From Bacteriovoracaceae bacterium (lineage in GTDB: Bacteria; Bdellovibrionota; Bacteriovoracia; Bacteriovoracales; Bacteriovoracaceae), in NCBI GenBank assembly GCA_947450475.1, contig CANFVK010000003.1, forward strand, positions 186,001 through 250,000: a stretch of 64,000 bases of DNA. Reading direction: 5' to 3'. The position numbers and the translations under genes are program-made. Of this stretch, positions 53,914 through 62,902 are shown piece after piece. The number at the start of each line of letters is the position of its first letter. The stretch's first letter is position 1. The notes under the pieces were generated by a model. That model was given only the letters and a program-made list of their open reading frames with translations, was not told where the DNA came from and did not search any database.

Positions 53914-55329
53914 ATGTCTTCTTCATATGATTGTGTCATTATTGGTGCAGGCATGTCTGGCCTTGCTGCAGGTATTAGGCTTGCAATGTTTGATAAGAAA
54001 GTTATCATCGTGGAAAAGCATAGCATTTCTGGCGGACTAAATTCTTATTACTCTAGAGGAAAAAGAAAATTTGATGTTGGATTACATGCCATGACTAACT
54101 TTGTTACGGCTCAAGAAAGAGGAAAACCTTTCAACAAATTAATAAAACAACTTCGAATCCCCTACGAAGATTTTAAACTCCATCCCCAGAAGTATTCTCT
54201 TATAAAATTTCCAGAAAAAGAATTGAGATTTAATAATGAAATCCAATTATTTATTGAAGAAATCAATACAAACTTCCCAGAGGAAACTGATGGTTTTCTA
54301 AAGTTATTAGATTTTATTAAAACATTTGATGAAGTCAATTTATCAAATCAAACCCAGATGGCCAAACCAGTTGTTAAAAGCTTCATAAATAACGAGAGTC
54401 TACTTGAAATGATCTTCACGCCTCTTCTTATTTATGGAAGTGCTTGGGAAAATGACATGGACATATCTCAGTTTGTTATTATGTTTAAGAGTATCTACTT
54501 AGAAGGATTTTCACGTCCAGAAGGCGGAGTAAGAACTATAATCAACATTCTTCTCAAACGATTTGAAGAATGCGGTGGAGAGATAAAGTTTAATTGTGAA
54601 GTAACTAGAGTTAATTCAAAAAATAATCGTATTGAATCTGTAGAAGTCAACAGTAATGAAATTATCAATTGTCAAACCATACTTTCTTCAATTGGATTAC
54701 CTGAAACTTTTGAAATTATAGACAATCTAGAAAACAGCAATCATAAACCCAGAGTTGGAAATTTATCATTTTGTGAAAGTATATTAATGACTGATCTGAA
54801 ACCAAAAGTTTTAGGCATCGATGCTACAATTATTTTTTATAATAATCGACCAAAATATCTATATCAAAAACCACAAACTTTTTTTGACAGTGAGAGTGCA
54901 GTAGTTTGCATGCCAAATAACTTTGATCATGATGAGTTCAATGAAGGAATTTTAAGAATAACAAATATTGCGAATTTTGATTTGTGGAATAAAGAATTAA
55001 ATTTATCAAAACAAGCCTATAAAGATAAAAAAGAAGAAGTCTACAAACAGAGTAGATTGATTTTAGAAAAATGCGGGCTTAACTCATCCCATGAAGTAAT
55101 CTTTAAAGATATTTTTACACCAACGACCATCAAACGATATACCGGTCATCAAAATGGAGTAGTCTATGGCTCAATTGATAAATCAAGAAATGGAACAACT
55201 CCTATAAATGGCCTATATATTTGTGGAACAGACCAAGGATTTTTAGGTATAGTCGGTTCTATGTTATCTGGAATATCAATGGCCAATCTGCACGTACTTT
55301 CACCACAAAATTCCGGCGGTTTAAGTTGA
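53914..55329 (+). CDS. Phytoene-desaturase-like FAD-dependent oxidoreductase
   Basis: The 471-residue protein has an N-terminal FAD motif VIIGAGMSGLAAGIRLAMF (G11, G13, G16), EKHSISGGLNSYYSRG, the CrtI/CrtO-type GKRKFDVGLHAMTNF block, and the C-terminal FAD signature PINGLYICGTDQGFLGIVGSMLSG. This places it in the amine oxidase/phytoene desaturase/retinol saturase superfamily. No phytoene synthase or carotenoid gene is near. Located between an ACP and OleA, it probably desaturates, saturates or isomerises an acyl chain rather than a carotenoid. Its stop overlaps the oleA TTG. Confidence 0.82.
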   Translation: MSSSYDCVIIGAGMSGLAAGIRLAMFDKKVIIVEKHSISGGLNSYYSRGKRKFDVGLHAMTNFVTAQERGKPFNKLIKQLRIPYEDFKLHPQKYSLIKFPEKELRFNNEIQLFIEEINTNFPEETDGFLKLLDFIKTFDEVNLSNQTQMAKPVVKSFINNESLLEMIFTPLLIYGSAWENDMDISQFVIMFKSIYLEGFSRPEGGVRTIINILLKRFEECGGEIKFNCEVTRVNSKNNRIESVEVNSNEIINCQTILSSIGLPETFEIIDNLENSNHKPRVGNLSFCESILMTDLKPKVLGIDATIIFYNNRPKYLYQKPQTFFDSESAVVCMPNNFDHDEFNEGILRITNIANFDLWNKELNLSKQAYKDKKEEVYKQSRLILEKCGLNSSHEVIFKDIFTPTTIKRYTGHQNGVVYGSIDKSRNGTTPINGLYICGTDQGFLGIVGSMLSGISMANLHVLSPQNSGGLS

Positions 55330-56357
55330 AATTTAAAAATACCGTCATTGAATCATTTGCCTATTTTTTGCCAGAAGAAAAAATCACATCGCTGCAAATC
55401 GAACAAAAGCTAGAGCCAATATATCAAAAGCTCAAATTGCATGAAGGTCGACTGGAATTAATGACAGGCATAAAAGAAAGAAGAAATTGGCCTTTAGGAA
55501 CAAAGCCAAGCACAATTGCTACAGCTGCGGCAGAAAAATTATTTTCTAAATCTCTTATAAAAAAAGAAGAGGTTGACCTTTTGATCCATGCTTCTGTTTG
55601 CCGAGACTTTTTAGAACCAGCAACCGCATCTGTAGTTCATGCTAATCTGTTGCTAGCAAAGCATTGCATGATTTTCGATTTATCAAATGCATGCCTTGGT
55701 GTTATAAACGCCATTGTTGTTGCTGCGAATATGATCGACAACGGTCAAATAAAAACTGCTTTAATTGTTTCAGGTGAAAACGGTACACCATTACTGGAAT
55801 CAACTATCAATGAATTACTTCTCGATCATTCAATTTCTAGGCAAACAATAAAAAAATACATTGCAAATTTAACAATAGGCTCCGCTGCAACTGCCATCAT
55901 GCTTACTCACGAGAATTTATGCCCCGATTCTCCAAAATTAATCGGGGGTTCAATAGAAACAGACTCCAGTGCAAATCATCTTTGCAGAGGAGATGGGAAT
56001 TCAAATGAATTAATAATGCAAACAGATTCTGAGGAATTGCTCAAACATGGAATTATTTTAGCGAAATCAAATTGGATAAAATTTTGTCAGGACCTTAATT
56101 GGACAAGCGATACACCAGATATTGTACTTACACATCAAGTTGGTACCGCTCACGAAAAATTATCACTAGAAATAGTAAACATGTCTCACATAAAAACTTA
56201 TAAGACATACCCATCCCTAGGTAATACTGGCTCAAGTGCTTTGCCTATAACATTAATGATGGCAGCAGAATCTGATCTAATTTCCAAAGGTGATAAAATT
56301 GCCTTGTTAGGAATTGGCTCCGGACTAAGCTCAATCATGCTAGGAGTTCAATGGTGA
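55326..56357 (+). CDS. oleA: OleA, acyl-acyl Claisen condensing enzyme of head-to-head olefin biosynthesis
   Basis: OleA condenses two activated fatty acyl chains to a 2-alkyl-3-oxoalkanoate. From the TTG at 55326 (TTGA overlap with the previous stop, CGGCGGT upstream) the protein has 343 residues and aligns with OleA from its first residues (MKFKNTVIESFAYFLPEEK). Triad: C123 in SNACLG, H270 in LTHQVG, N300 in LGNTGSS. E97 in FLEPAT matches the OleA-specific glutamate (Glu117 in Xanthomonas) that activates the second chain and separates OleA from FabH. A longer reading from 55221 overlaps the FAD gene and is rejected. Confidence 0.93.
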   Translation: MKFKNTVIESFAYFLPEEKITSLQIEQKLEPIYQKLKLHEGRLELMTGIKERRNWPLGTKPSTIATAAAEKLFSKSLIKKEEVDLLIHASVCRDFLEPATASVVHANLLLAKHCMIFDLSNACLGVINAIVVAANMIDNGQIKTALIVSGENGTPLLESTINELLLDHSISRQTIKKYIANLTIGSAATAIMLTHENLCPDSPKLIGGSIETDSSANHLCRGDGNSNELIMQTDSEELLKHGIILAKSNWIKFCQDLNWTSDTPDIVLTHQVGTAHEKLSLEIVNMSHIKTYKTYPSLGNTGSSALPITLMMAAESDLISKGDKIALLGIGSGLSSIMLGVQW

Positions 56358-57214
56358 TCATTCCTCAAGAACTTAAAACTGAATACCCTTTCACCTCGCA
56401 TTTTATAAAAATTAAACTCAATCAACTTCACTATATTGATGAAGGACAAGGTGAAGTTATACTGATGTTGCACGGGAACCCAACTTGGTCATTTTTTTAT
56501 CGGAACTTGGCAAAATATTTTTCAAAAAATTTTCGTACAGTAATTCCTGATCATATGGGGTGCGGCTTATCTGATAAACCACAAGATTATAATTACACAC
56601 TAGAAGCCCATGTTAATAACGTTTGTGAACTTGTTGAAAGACTAGATCTCAAAGATATAACTTTAATCGTTCACGATTGGGGCGGAGCAATTGGATTAGG
56701 CTTTGCTACTCGATATCCTCAATTAGTAAAAAAATTGATTGTCATGAATACTGCGGCATTTAGATCAACTGAAATACCATTTAGAATAAATATTTTACGA
56801 AACAATTTAGGTGAATGGTTTATTAGACAATTTAATGGTTTTGCGTTTCCAGCAACAATAATGGCATCAAAGAAAGGGCTAAGTTCAATTATAAAAAAAG
56901 GTTTTATACTTCCTTATCATGATTATTCATCTCGTATTGCAACTGCAAAATTTGTACGCGATATACCATTAAAAAATACTGATCCAGCATACGAAACATT
57001 AATTGGAATAGAAAATAAACTGCATCAGCTTAAAGTTCCAGTGTTAATTCTTTGGGGAGAAAAAGATTTTTGCTTCACAATGAATTTTCAAAAAAAATGG
57101 GTTGAGTTTTTTCCAAATGCAAAAACCGTAACTTATCCAGATGCCGGCCACTATATTATCGAAGATGAATTAAATTCAGTAACTAATGAAATAGAACATT
57201 TCCTAAAGGACTAA
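56351..57214 (+). CDS. oleB: OleB, alpha/beta-hydrolase-fold beta-lactone decarboxylase
   Basis: OleB removes CO2 from the cis-beta-lactone to give the cis-olefin. The 287-residue protein resembles haloalkane dehalogenases, as OleB does: HGNPTW (41-46), nucleophile D109 in VHDWGGAIG, acid D239 in GEKDF, and H267 in AGHYIIED. It overlaps oleA by seven bases and oleC starts three bases after its stop. Without the neighbours a dehalogenase would be possible, but position and the Asp nucleophile favour OleB. Confidence 0.9.
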   Translation: MVIIPQELKTEYPFTSHFIKIKLNQLHYIDEGQGEVILMLHGNPTWSFFYRNLAKYFSKNFRTVIPDHMGCGLSDKPQDYNYTLEAHVNNVCELVERLDLKDITLIVHDWGGAIGLGFATRYPQLVKKLIVMNTAAFRSTEIPFRINILRNNLGEWFIRQFNGFAFPATIMASKKGLSSIIKKGFILPYHDYSSRIATAKFVRDIPLKNTDPAYETLIGIENKLHQLKVPVLILWGEKDFCFTMNFQKKWVEFFPNAKTVTYPDAGHYIIEDELNSVTNEIEHFLKD

Positions 57215-57217
57215 TTT

Positions 57218-58864
57218 GTGAATATAGCTTTTCGATTAAATGAGTTTGCTTCAATTCAGCCAGATAAAAAAGCGATAGTGCATCCAATTTACAATAAGAA
57301 AGTTGACCAATATCATTATCAATCTCTTAGCTTTAAAGAGTTGGATATTCTATCAAATAAATTTGCACAAAGCTTAGTAAACTTAGGACTCTCTAAGGGA
57401 GATAAGGCCCTCATCTTTTTAAGACCTAGCCTAGACTATTCAGCTCTAATTTTTGCTCTCTTCAAAGTAGGAATCATTCCTGTTTTTCTAGATCCAGGTA
57501 TGGGCAAAAAAAATCTTCTAAAATGCATTAAGGATACTGCGCCCAAAGCTTTAATTGCAGAATCTGAAGTTCATTATTTAAAGTTCCTGCATCCAATTAT
57601 TTTTAAGACAGTTAAGTTTAATGTGACAACTGGTCAATTAATTTTTGGAAAAATGACAAGTTTTAAAAAAATGAAGCAGGAAAAAATTCAAATTTTTAAA
57701 GCAGAAAATATGAATCCAGATGATACTGCTGCTATTTTATTTACATCTGGAGGGACAGGTACTCCAAAAGGAGTTGTTTACACTCAAGAACTTTTCAATC
57801 AGCAGACCATTATGCTAAAAAATTTATTTAATTTAAATGAATTCGAAATTGATCTGCCAGGATTTCCCCTATTTTCACTTTTTACTATTTCAATGGGAAT
57901 GACTAGTTGTATTCCAGATATGGATCCATCAAAGCCAGGATTATGTGATCCGAGCAAACTTTATAAAAACATAAGGGACCAAAAACCAACGTTCGTTGCA
58001 GGATCGCCAGCGATTTGGGAGAGAGTTGCGGATTATTGTATTGAGAATTCGCTAACTCTGCCATCAATTAAATATGTAGTTATGTTTGGAGCTCCTGTTT
58101 CAACCAAGATTCATAGAAAATTTAAAAATATTCTGCCTAATGGAACAACTTATACTCCCTATGGTGCAACAGAAGCTTTACCAATTAGTAATATTTCAGG
58201 GGAATATATTTTAAAAAATACAGCTCAACTTAGCGAAGAAGGTCGTGGAACATGCATTGGCAATCCAGTTGAAGGTGTAGAAATTAAAATCATAAAAGTA
58301 AAAGAACAATCAATCGAGTACTTTGATGAAAACTTGGAATTGAAGGCTTACGAAATTGGAGAAATAATTGTAAAGGGAAAAATTGTATCCGGCCAATATA
58401 TGAGTCTCCCTGAAAAAACAAAAGAATCAAAAATATATGAAGAATCAGGCGCATTCTGGCATCGCATGGGTGATCTGGGATATTTAGATAAAGAAGGGTT
58501 GCTATGGTTTTGTGGTAGAAAATCTCATCTAGTAGTTACTAGAAATCAGCAATTATATCCAATATCCTGCGAAGCCATTTTCAACAACCATCCAGCTGTC
58601 AAGCGATCGGCACTTGTCGGCATTGGACCAAAAGGAGATCAAACACCAGTTATTGTGATTGAAAGAAAAGATCAATTATATTTATCAGGGAAATCACGAT
58701 CAATATTTGAAAGTGAATTATTTTCTTTAGCGAGAAAATTTCCACATACCCAAAGCATTAACAAGATATACCTAAGCAAATCCTTACCTGTCGACATAAG
58801 GCACAATATAAAAATTGATCGCCTAAAATTAAAAGAAGAAATAGAGAACAATGAAATTAATTAA
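57218..58864 (+). CDS. oleC: OleC, ATP-dependent beta-lactone synthetase
   Basis: OleC uses ATP to close the 2-alkyl-3-hydroxyalkanoic acid into a beta-lactone. The 548-residue protein starts at a GTG and is an AMP-forming ligase-fold enzyme: FTSGGTGTPKGVVYTQ (175-190), the YTPYGATEALP motif, WHRMGDLGYLDKEGLLWFCGR and a C-terminal DIRHNIKIDRLKL with the catalytic Lys. The N-terminus (NIAFRLNEFASIQPDKKAIV) matches OleC. Oddly, its 3' end overlaps oleD by 14 bases. Confidence 0.93.
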   Translation: MNIAFRLNEFASIQPDKKAIVHPIYNKKVDQYHYQSLSFKELDILSNKFAQSLVNLGLSKGDKALIFLRPSLDYSALIFALFKVGIIPVFLDPGMGKKNLLKCIKDTAPKALIAESEVHYLKFLHPIIFKTVKFNVTTGQLIFGKMTSFKKMKQEKIQIFKAENMNPDDTAAILFTSGGTGTPKGVVYTQELFNQQTIMLKNLFNLNEFEIDLPGFPLFSLFTISMGMTSCIPDMDPSKPGLCDPSKLYKNIRDQKPTFVAGSPAIWERVADYCIENSLTLPSIKYVVMFGAPVSTKIHRKFKNILPNGTTYTPYGATEALPISNISGEYILKNTAQLSEEGRGTCIGNPVEGVEIKIIKVKEQSIEYFDENLELKAYEIGEIIVKGKIVSGQYMSLPEKTKESKIYEESGAFWHRMGDLGYLDKEGLLWFCGRKSHLVVTRNQQLYPISCEAIFNNHPAVKRSALVGIGPKGDQTPVIVIERKDQLYLSGKSRSIFESELFSLARKFPHTQSINKIYLSKSLPVDIRHNIKIDRLKLKEEIENNEIN

Positions 58865-59852
58865 AGTATTAATAACAGGAGGCAATGGTTTTTTAGGTAG
58901 ATATATTATCGAAGAATTGCGTAAAAATAATCGATACGAAATATATAGTTTTTCCAGAAAAACCTCAATCGATTTAAATAAACTTGGGATTAACCAAATA
59001 AATGGAGACCTCAGAAATCAAATTGATGTAGAAAATGCTGTAATGGGTATGGATGCGGTTATACATTCAGCATCACTTGTCGGGATGTGGGGAAAGTATA
59101 ACGATTTCTATGAAGTTAATGTTTTGGGAACTCAAAATCTTATAAATTCGATGAAGAGACAAAATGTAACCAAACTAGTTTACACTAGCACTCCCAGTGT
59201 CGCTTTTGGTAACAAAAGTTTAATCGGCGTTGATGAAAAAACGCCATACCCAAAAAAATACTTATCATTTTATGCTAAAACAAAATCAATGGCCGAACAA
59301 AAAGTACTTATGGCAAATGATGAACATTTCCACACAACTGCACTTAGGCCACATTTAATATTTGGGCCTGGTGATTTAAACTTAATTCCACGATTAATTG
59401 AAAGCCATAAAAAAGGACGATTAAAAATTATCGGGGATGGTAAGAATTTAGTTGATGTTACCTTTGTAGAAAATGCCGCAAGAGCACATGTCATGGCTTT
59501 AGAGAAATTAGAATTAGGCAGTCCCATCTGTGGAAAAGCATATTTCTTAGGTCAAGGTCCTGTTAATCTGTGGGATTTTACAAATTCAATTCTAATAAAA
59601 TCTGGTATGAAACCAATAAATAAAAAAATAGCACTCTGGAAAGCTTACATCTTAGGATTTCTTGTTGAAATTTTTTTAAAAACTTTTCGCTTATATAACA
59701 TTCATCCTCCGATGACTCGATTTATAGCACTTCAGTTGGGTACGACACATTATTTCAATCACTATAATTTAGAAAATGATTTGGGATTCACGCCTGAAAT
59801 TTCAATAGAAGAAGGATTAAAAAGACTTTTCGAAAAAACTATTGATCAATAA
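58851..59852 (+). CDS. oleD: OleD, 2-alkyl-3-oxoalkanoate reductase
   Basis: OleD reduces the beta-keto acid from OleA to the beta-hydroxy acid with NADPH. The 333-residue protein is an extended short-chain dehydrogenase: TGGNGFLG (9-16), SASLVGMWGKYNDFYEVNVLGT, S113/T114, and the catalytic Y141-x-x-x-K145 in YAKTK. The 3-beta-HSD-like block SASLVGMWG fits OleD. It is the last gene of the operon. Its stop overlaps the end of the convergent exported protein gene by 14 bases, and no terminator hairpin is visible. Confidence 0.92.
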   Translation: MKLIKVLITGGNGFLGRYIIEELRKNNRYEIYSFSRKTSIDLNKLGINQINGDLRNQIDVENAVMGMDAVIHSASLVGMWGKYNDFYEVNVLGTQNLINSMKRQNVTKLVYTSTPSVAFGNKSLIGVDEKTPYPKKYLSFYAKTKSMAEQKVLMANDEHFHTTALRPHLIFGPGDLNLIPRLIESHKKGRLKIIGDGKNLVDVTFVENAARAHVMALEKLELGSPICGKAYFLGQGPVNLWDFTNSILIKSGMKPINKKIALWKAYILGFLVEIFLKTFRLYNIHPPMTRFIALQLGTTHYFNHYNLENDLGFTPEISIEEGLKRLFEKTIDQ

Positions 59853-61938
59853 CTACTGATGATGGCGCTCTTAAATTCTCATTTCTCATATAACCATCAA
59901 CTACTCCAAGCCCTTTAAAATCTCCTTCGTGAAATGAAATATCAAAATTAAAATTATTGGACGTTAAAGCTGTGAAATTTCCAAAGAAAAAAACATTAGA
60001 TATTCCAAAAAGATTATAATAATGAACTTTGCTTGAAACATTGCTGGATAAGTTATTGGCAAAGTTTTTCAAACTCCAAAGAGGAATAGCCTGGAATTTA
60101 TCAGGATCTTTTCTTGAAACTTCTGATAAACAATTTTTTATAAATGCTCTTTTTTTCGCTGAAGAGAAAAAAAATCTAAAACTTTTCGATTCACAATCTT
60201 TAATATTTTGTGAGGTAATTTTGTCATGAGTTAAATCTATTCTATAATTAAAATAATCATTCTGAAGTGAGTTTTTGCAATGATCAAATAAATTCCTAAA
60301 ATTAACAAACCCCGTTTTGGGATACTCATCGCAAATACTACCAATTTGATCAAAGACATTGGTGAGCGATAATGCGTTTAAATAGCTGATGCCTTCAGCA
60401 TTGACTTGATATCGACCAGAAATATGATAAGGAGCTTTCAATTCATCGTTTTCTACCATCTTGATGACTAGCGGATCAACAGCGGAGAAGCGCTCCAGCA
60501 AATAAATCGCTTTATCTCGATATTTTTTACCAAAAAAGCCACTAGACTTTTTTGTCATATATTCAGCAGAAAAAGTAAGCGACAACATCTGCTCAGTTTT
60601 TCCTAAAAGCAAATTCTCCTTTATATCTAGCAAGTTTTTTTCACTATCGTATTCCAGTGTCACCCTATTTGTATCACTTGCCAAAGATGCCACACTTGGA
60701 TCAGTGTTTGTTATAGCGTAAATAACACTTGCGAAAATTTTAGAAGCAACATCTTCTGTATATTTTATTTTTTCAAAATAGTGTCTGAAGAAATTTTTCA
60801 CTTTTCCGTCGGAAGTAATTTGAATTTGTTGAGTCTTAGCAACTTTTGTTCCACCCAAAAGAAAAAAATTATACTTGTGAGAAATAGCTTGTGCCAACTT
60901 CTTTTCCTCTGAAATGAGAAATGGTGAAAGGATCAAAAGATTTGCATCTTTGTTAGTTAATATATTTTTAACTTCTTTTGCAATAGGTGAACCAGCATTC
61001 ATTTCCAATAAATCAAGCTGAGATAGATTCAAATATATTTTATAGCTTTGACTTAACTCGAATGAAAAATCATATGACAAAAGAGTCAACTTTAGTATTT
61101 TTAAAAATTCTGCTTGAATCCCCACATTGAAAGCAGCTGATGAAGTACTTGATTTTTCTGAGGAAAAATGTATATCGCTACCTTCATCAGTTAAGTGTGG
61201 AAAAGAAATAACTTCTATTCTTGAAATTTTTTCAAATTTAGCAAGAGCGCCGGCCTTAGCAAATATACCTGGATAGAGAGGAGCAGAGACTAACCCTCCA
61301 GCTTTTATAGAAATGGAGTCTTCTTTAAAAACCATTTCATTTTTTTCTAAATGAGAAATATTGAAAACATTCATTGAAGCAAAGGGGAAAAACAGTTTTT
61401 CAAAATGAGTTGTTAAACCTTCTTCGTAGTTAGCAGCGTAGTGTACCCAGGTAAATGTTCGCTTATACACAATGCCTGCAAAAGCAGCTAAATTAATTTC
61501 ACTAATATCAATAATTTTTTGATTTTTCAGATTTGAAAGAAGTTTAGATGCATCAATAAAAAGTGTACAAGTATCTGTAACAATCCATCGCTTATCATCA
61601 AAAAGATCTGGAGCTAAGTTTCTATCAACGCTTAATGAAAAATCAATAAAGGGTCTTTGATAAGAAAATCCAATACTATTTAATCCACCACTTAAGCTAA
61701 AATCTCGATTTCCAAGGACTTTTTTAGCTTCTCGTAAACCAATTTGTTGATATTGAGAATTCATCTCTTCAAGTATCTTTTGATATATATCACTTTGACC
61801 TAGTCCTTGAGGAGCAATTACATCGATGAGTTCACTTTTTAGTAAAAAATTAGATGAAGACGCATTGGTACTAAAACCAAAAATAAAAAAAAGCAAAATT
61901 ATTTGAATATGAATAAGTTTCATTTTAAATTTTATCAT
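59839..61938 (-). CDS. Large exported protein of unknown function next to the ole operon
   Basis: I do not recognise this 699-residue protein. A signal peptide (about 1-27, IQIILLFFIFGFSTNASSS) leads to a long beta/alpha mixed body with no membrane helix. Two C-terminal cysteine pairs (SICDEYPKTGF...DHCKNS; NCLSEVSRKD) may form disulphides. Near the end DRWIVTDTCTLFIDASKLL-like and SVVIDQ segments give no family. It could be a periplasmic or outer-membrane-associated protein. An alternative ATG lies five codons downstream. It converges on oleD. Confidence 0.55.
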   Translation of the reverse strand: MIKFKMKLIHIQIILLFFIFGFSTNASSSNFLLKSELIDVIAPQGLGQSDIYQKILEEMNSQYQQIGLREAKKVLGNRDFSLSGGLNSIGFSYQRPFIDFSLSVDRNLAPDLFDDKRWIVTDTCTLFIDASKLLSNLKNQKIIDISEINLAAFAGIVYKRTFTWVHYAANYEEGLTTHFEKLFFPFASMNVFNISHLEKNEMVFKEDSISIKAGGLVSAPLYPGIFAKAGALAKFEKISRIEVISFPHLTDEGSDIHFSSEKSSTSSAAFNVGIQAEFLKILKLTLLSYDFSFELSQSYKIYLNLSQLDLLEMNAGSPIAKEVKNILTNKDANLLILSPFLISEEKKLAQAISHKYNFFLLGGTKVAKTQQIQITSDGKVKNFFRHYFEKIKYTEDVASKIFASVIYAITNTDPSVASLASDTNRVTLEYDSEKNLLDIKENLLLGKTEQMLSLTFSAEYMTKKSSGFFGKKYRDKAIYLLERFSAVDPLVIKMVENDELKAPYHISGRYQVNAEGISYLNALSLTNVFDQIGSICDEYPKTGFVNFRNLFDHCKNSLQNDYFNYRIDLTHDKITSQNIKDCESKSFRFFFSSAKKRAFIKNCLSEVSRKDPDKFQAIPLWSLKNFANNLSSNVSSKVHYYNLFGISNVFFFGNFTALTSNNFNFDISFHEGDFKGLGVVDGYMRNENLRAPSSVVIDQ

Positions 61939-62064
61939 TTGAATGCCATTTTATAAGTACTTGTCGGTTCAGCTCAGAGAAATCTTGATCTTTTTAGTTT
62001 TAACAAGTTGACTCACAAAAATTTGTAATAAAGTGCCATAAATATTTCTCATGGCTTGCTAACC

Positions 62065-62073
62065 TGCTAGAAT
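62065..62073 (+). promoter_or_regulatory. Candidate extended -10 element giving a leaderless transcript
   Basis: TGCTAGAAT (TGn plus TAGAAT at 62068-62073) ends seven bases before the ATG at 62081, and no Shine-Dalgarno sequence is present. The -35 region is weak. Confidence 0.3.
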
Positions 62074-62080
62074 AGTTTAA

Positions 62081-62902
62081 ATGAAAGGCAACCAGTTTAT
62101 TATTATTATCTTTTCACTTTTACTTTTGACCTTAAGTAGTGGACTGCTATTTTATAAAAATTTATTTGCAATTGAGACTAATCAGCGAACCGGAAGAATG
62201 GATATAGATGAACTTCATTCAATTGATTTGAAAATAAATTCTACAATATCCATGCTTAGAAAAAACTTAAATGCCGATAGTTCCATTCTCGAGGATCAAA
62301 TTGCCAGAGTGAAAGAATTACTAAACATTCTGGGTGATCTCAATAAGAGCAATGAGGATTTAAATAAAGCAATCATTAACATAAAGACGTATTTTGATAA
62401 AAAAATGGGTCAAATCTCAATATTTAATCATGCTTTGCAGGAATTAAAAGTTTCTACTCAAGCTTTAAACCCAACCTACTTTGAACTTGAAAAAAACAAG
62501 GTTAAATTTTCGCTTGATAAAAGAGATTTTTATCGAGAGTGCGTCGTTGATGCGCTTATGTACTTATCTTTTTCAAGTAATTTTTATGAAAATAAGTTAG
62601 TTGAGGATAGAAAAATTCTTGGTCAAATTTTAAATTATTCATCAAAGCCAAATCCTATTATTTTAAAATTTGCAAATCACATTGATGTTATTTTAAAAAG
62701 AACCAAAGAAATAGATTCGATCAGCGATACCTTTAATAAAGATAATTCGATCAGTGAAGACATTAACCTCATCAATCGACTTTACAACGAATCAATTGAT
62801 GCAAAATCACAAAGTGGCGAAAATTTTTTGATAATGGTATTTTCAGCAATCTTTATTTATTTAATTGCCATTTTCATTGTAATCTTTAAAAAAATGACTT
62901 AA
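62081..62902 (+). CDS. Two-helix membrane protein with long periplasmic helical domain, DAHL-like sensor domain
   Basis: The 273-residue protein has membrane helices at about residues 5-25 and 248-268 and a periplasmic region in between that is almost entirely helical (IDLKINSTISMLRKN, QIARVKELLNILGDLNKSNE, LVEDRKILGQILNYSSKP). This is the shape of the DAHL or four-helix sensor domains normally fused to histidine kinases, but here only a four-residue tail follows the second helix. It may be a stand-alone sensor that signals through a partner. Unrecognised otherwise. It overlaps the end of the fabI-like gene by four bases. Confidence 0.6.
   Translation: MKGNQFIIIIFSLLLLTLSSGLLFYKNLFAIETNQRTGRMDIDELHSIDLKINSTISMLRKNLNADSSILEDQIARVKELLNILGDLNKSNEDLNKAIINIKTYFDKKMGQISIFNHALQELKVSTQALNPTYFELEKNKVKFSLDKRDFYRECVVDALMYLSFSSNFYENKLVEDRKILGQILNYSSKPNPIILKFANHIDVILKRTKEIDSISDTFNKDNSISEDINLINRLYNESIDAKSQSGENFLIMVFSAIFIYLIAIFIVIFKKMT

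Noticed and set aside
53914..55329. Carotenoid biosynthesis gene (crtI)
   Set aside because: No phytoene synthase or other crt gene in the window; the gene is embedded in an ACP/Ole operon.
55326..56357. HMG-CoA synthase or FabH as the missing mevalonate enzyme
   Set aside because: The OleA-specific Glu97 and N-terminal block, and the oleBCD neighbours, point to OleA. HMG-CoA synthase motifs are not seen.
56351..57214. Haloalkane dehalogenase
   Set aside because: The catalytic pattern is shared with OleB, and the gene lies between oleA and oleC with overlaps, so OleB is the better reading.
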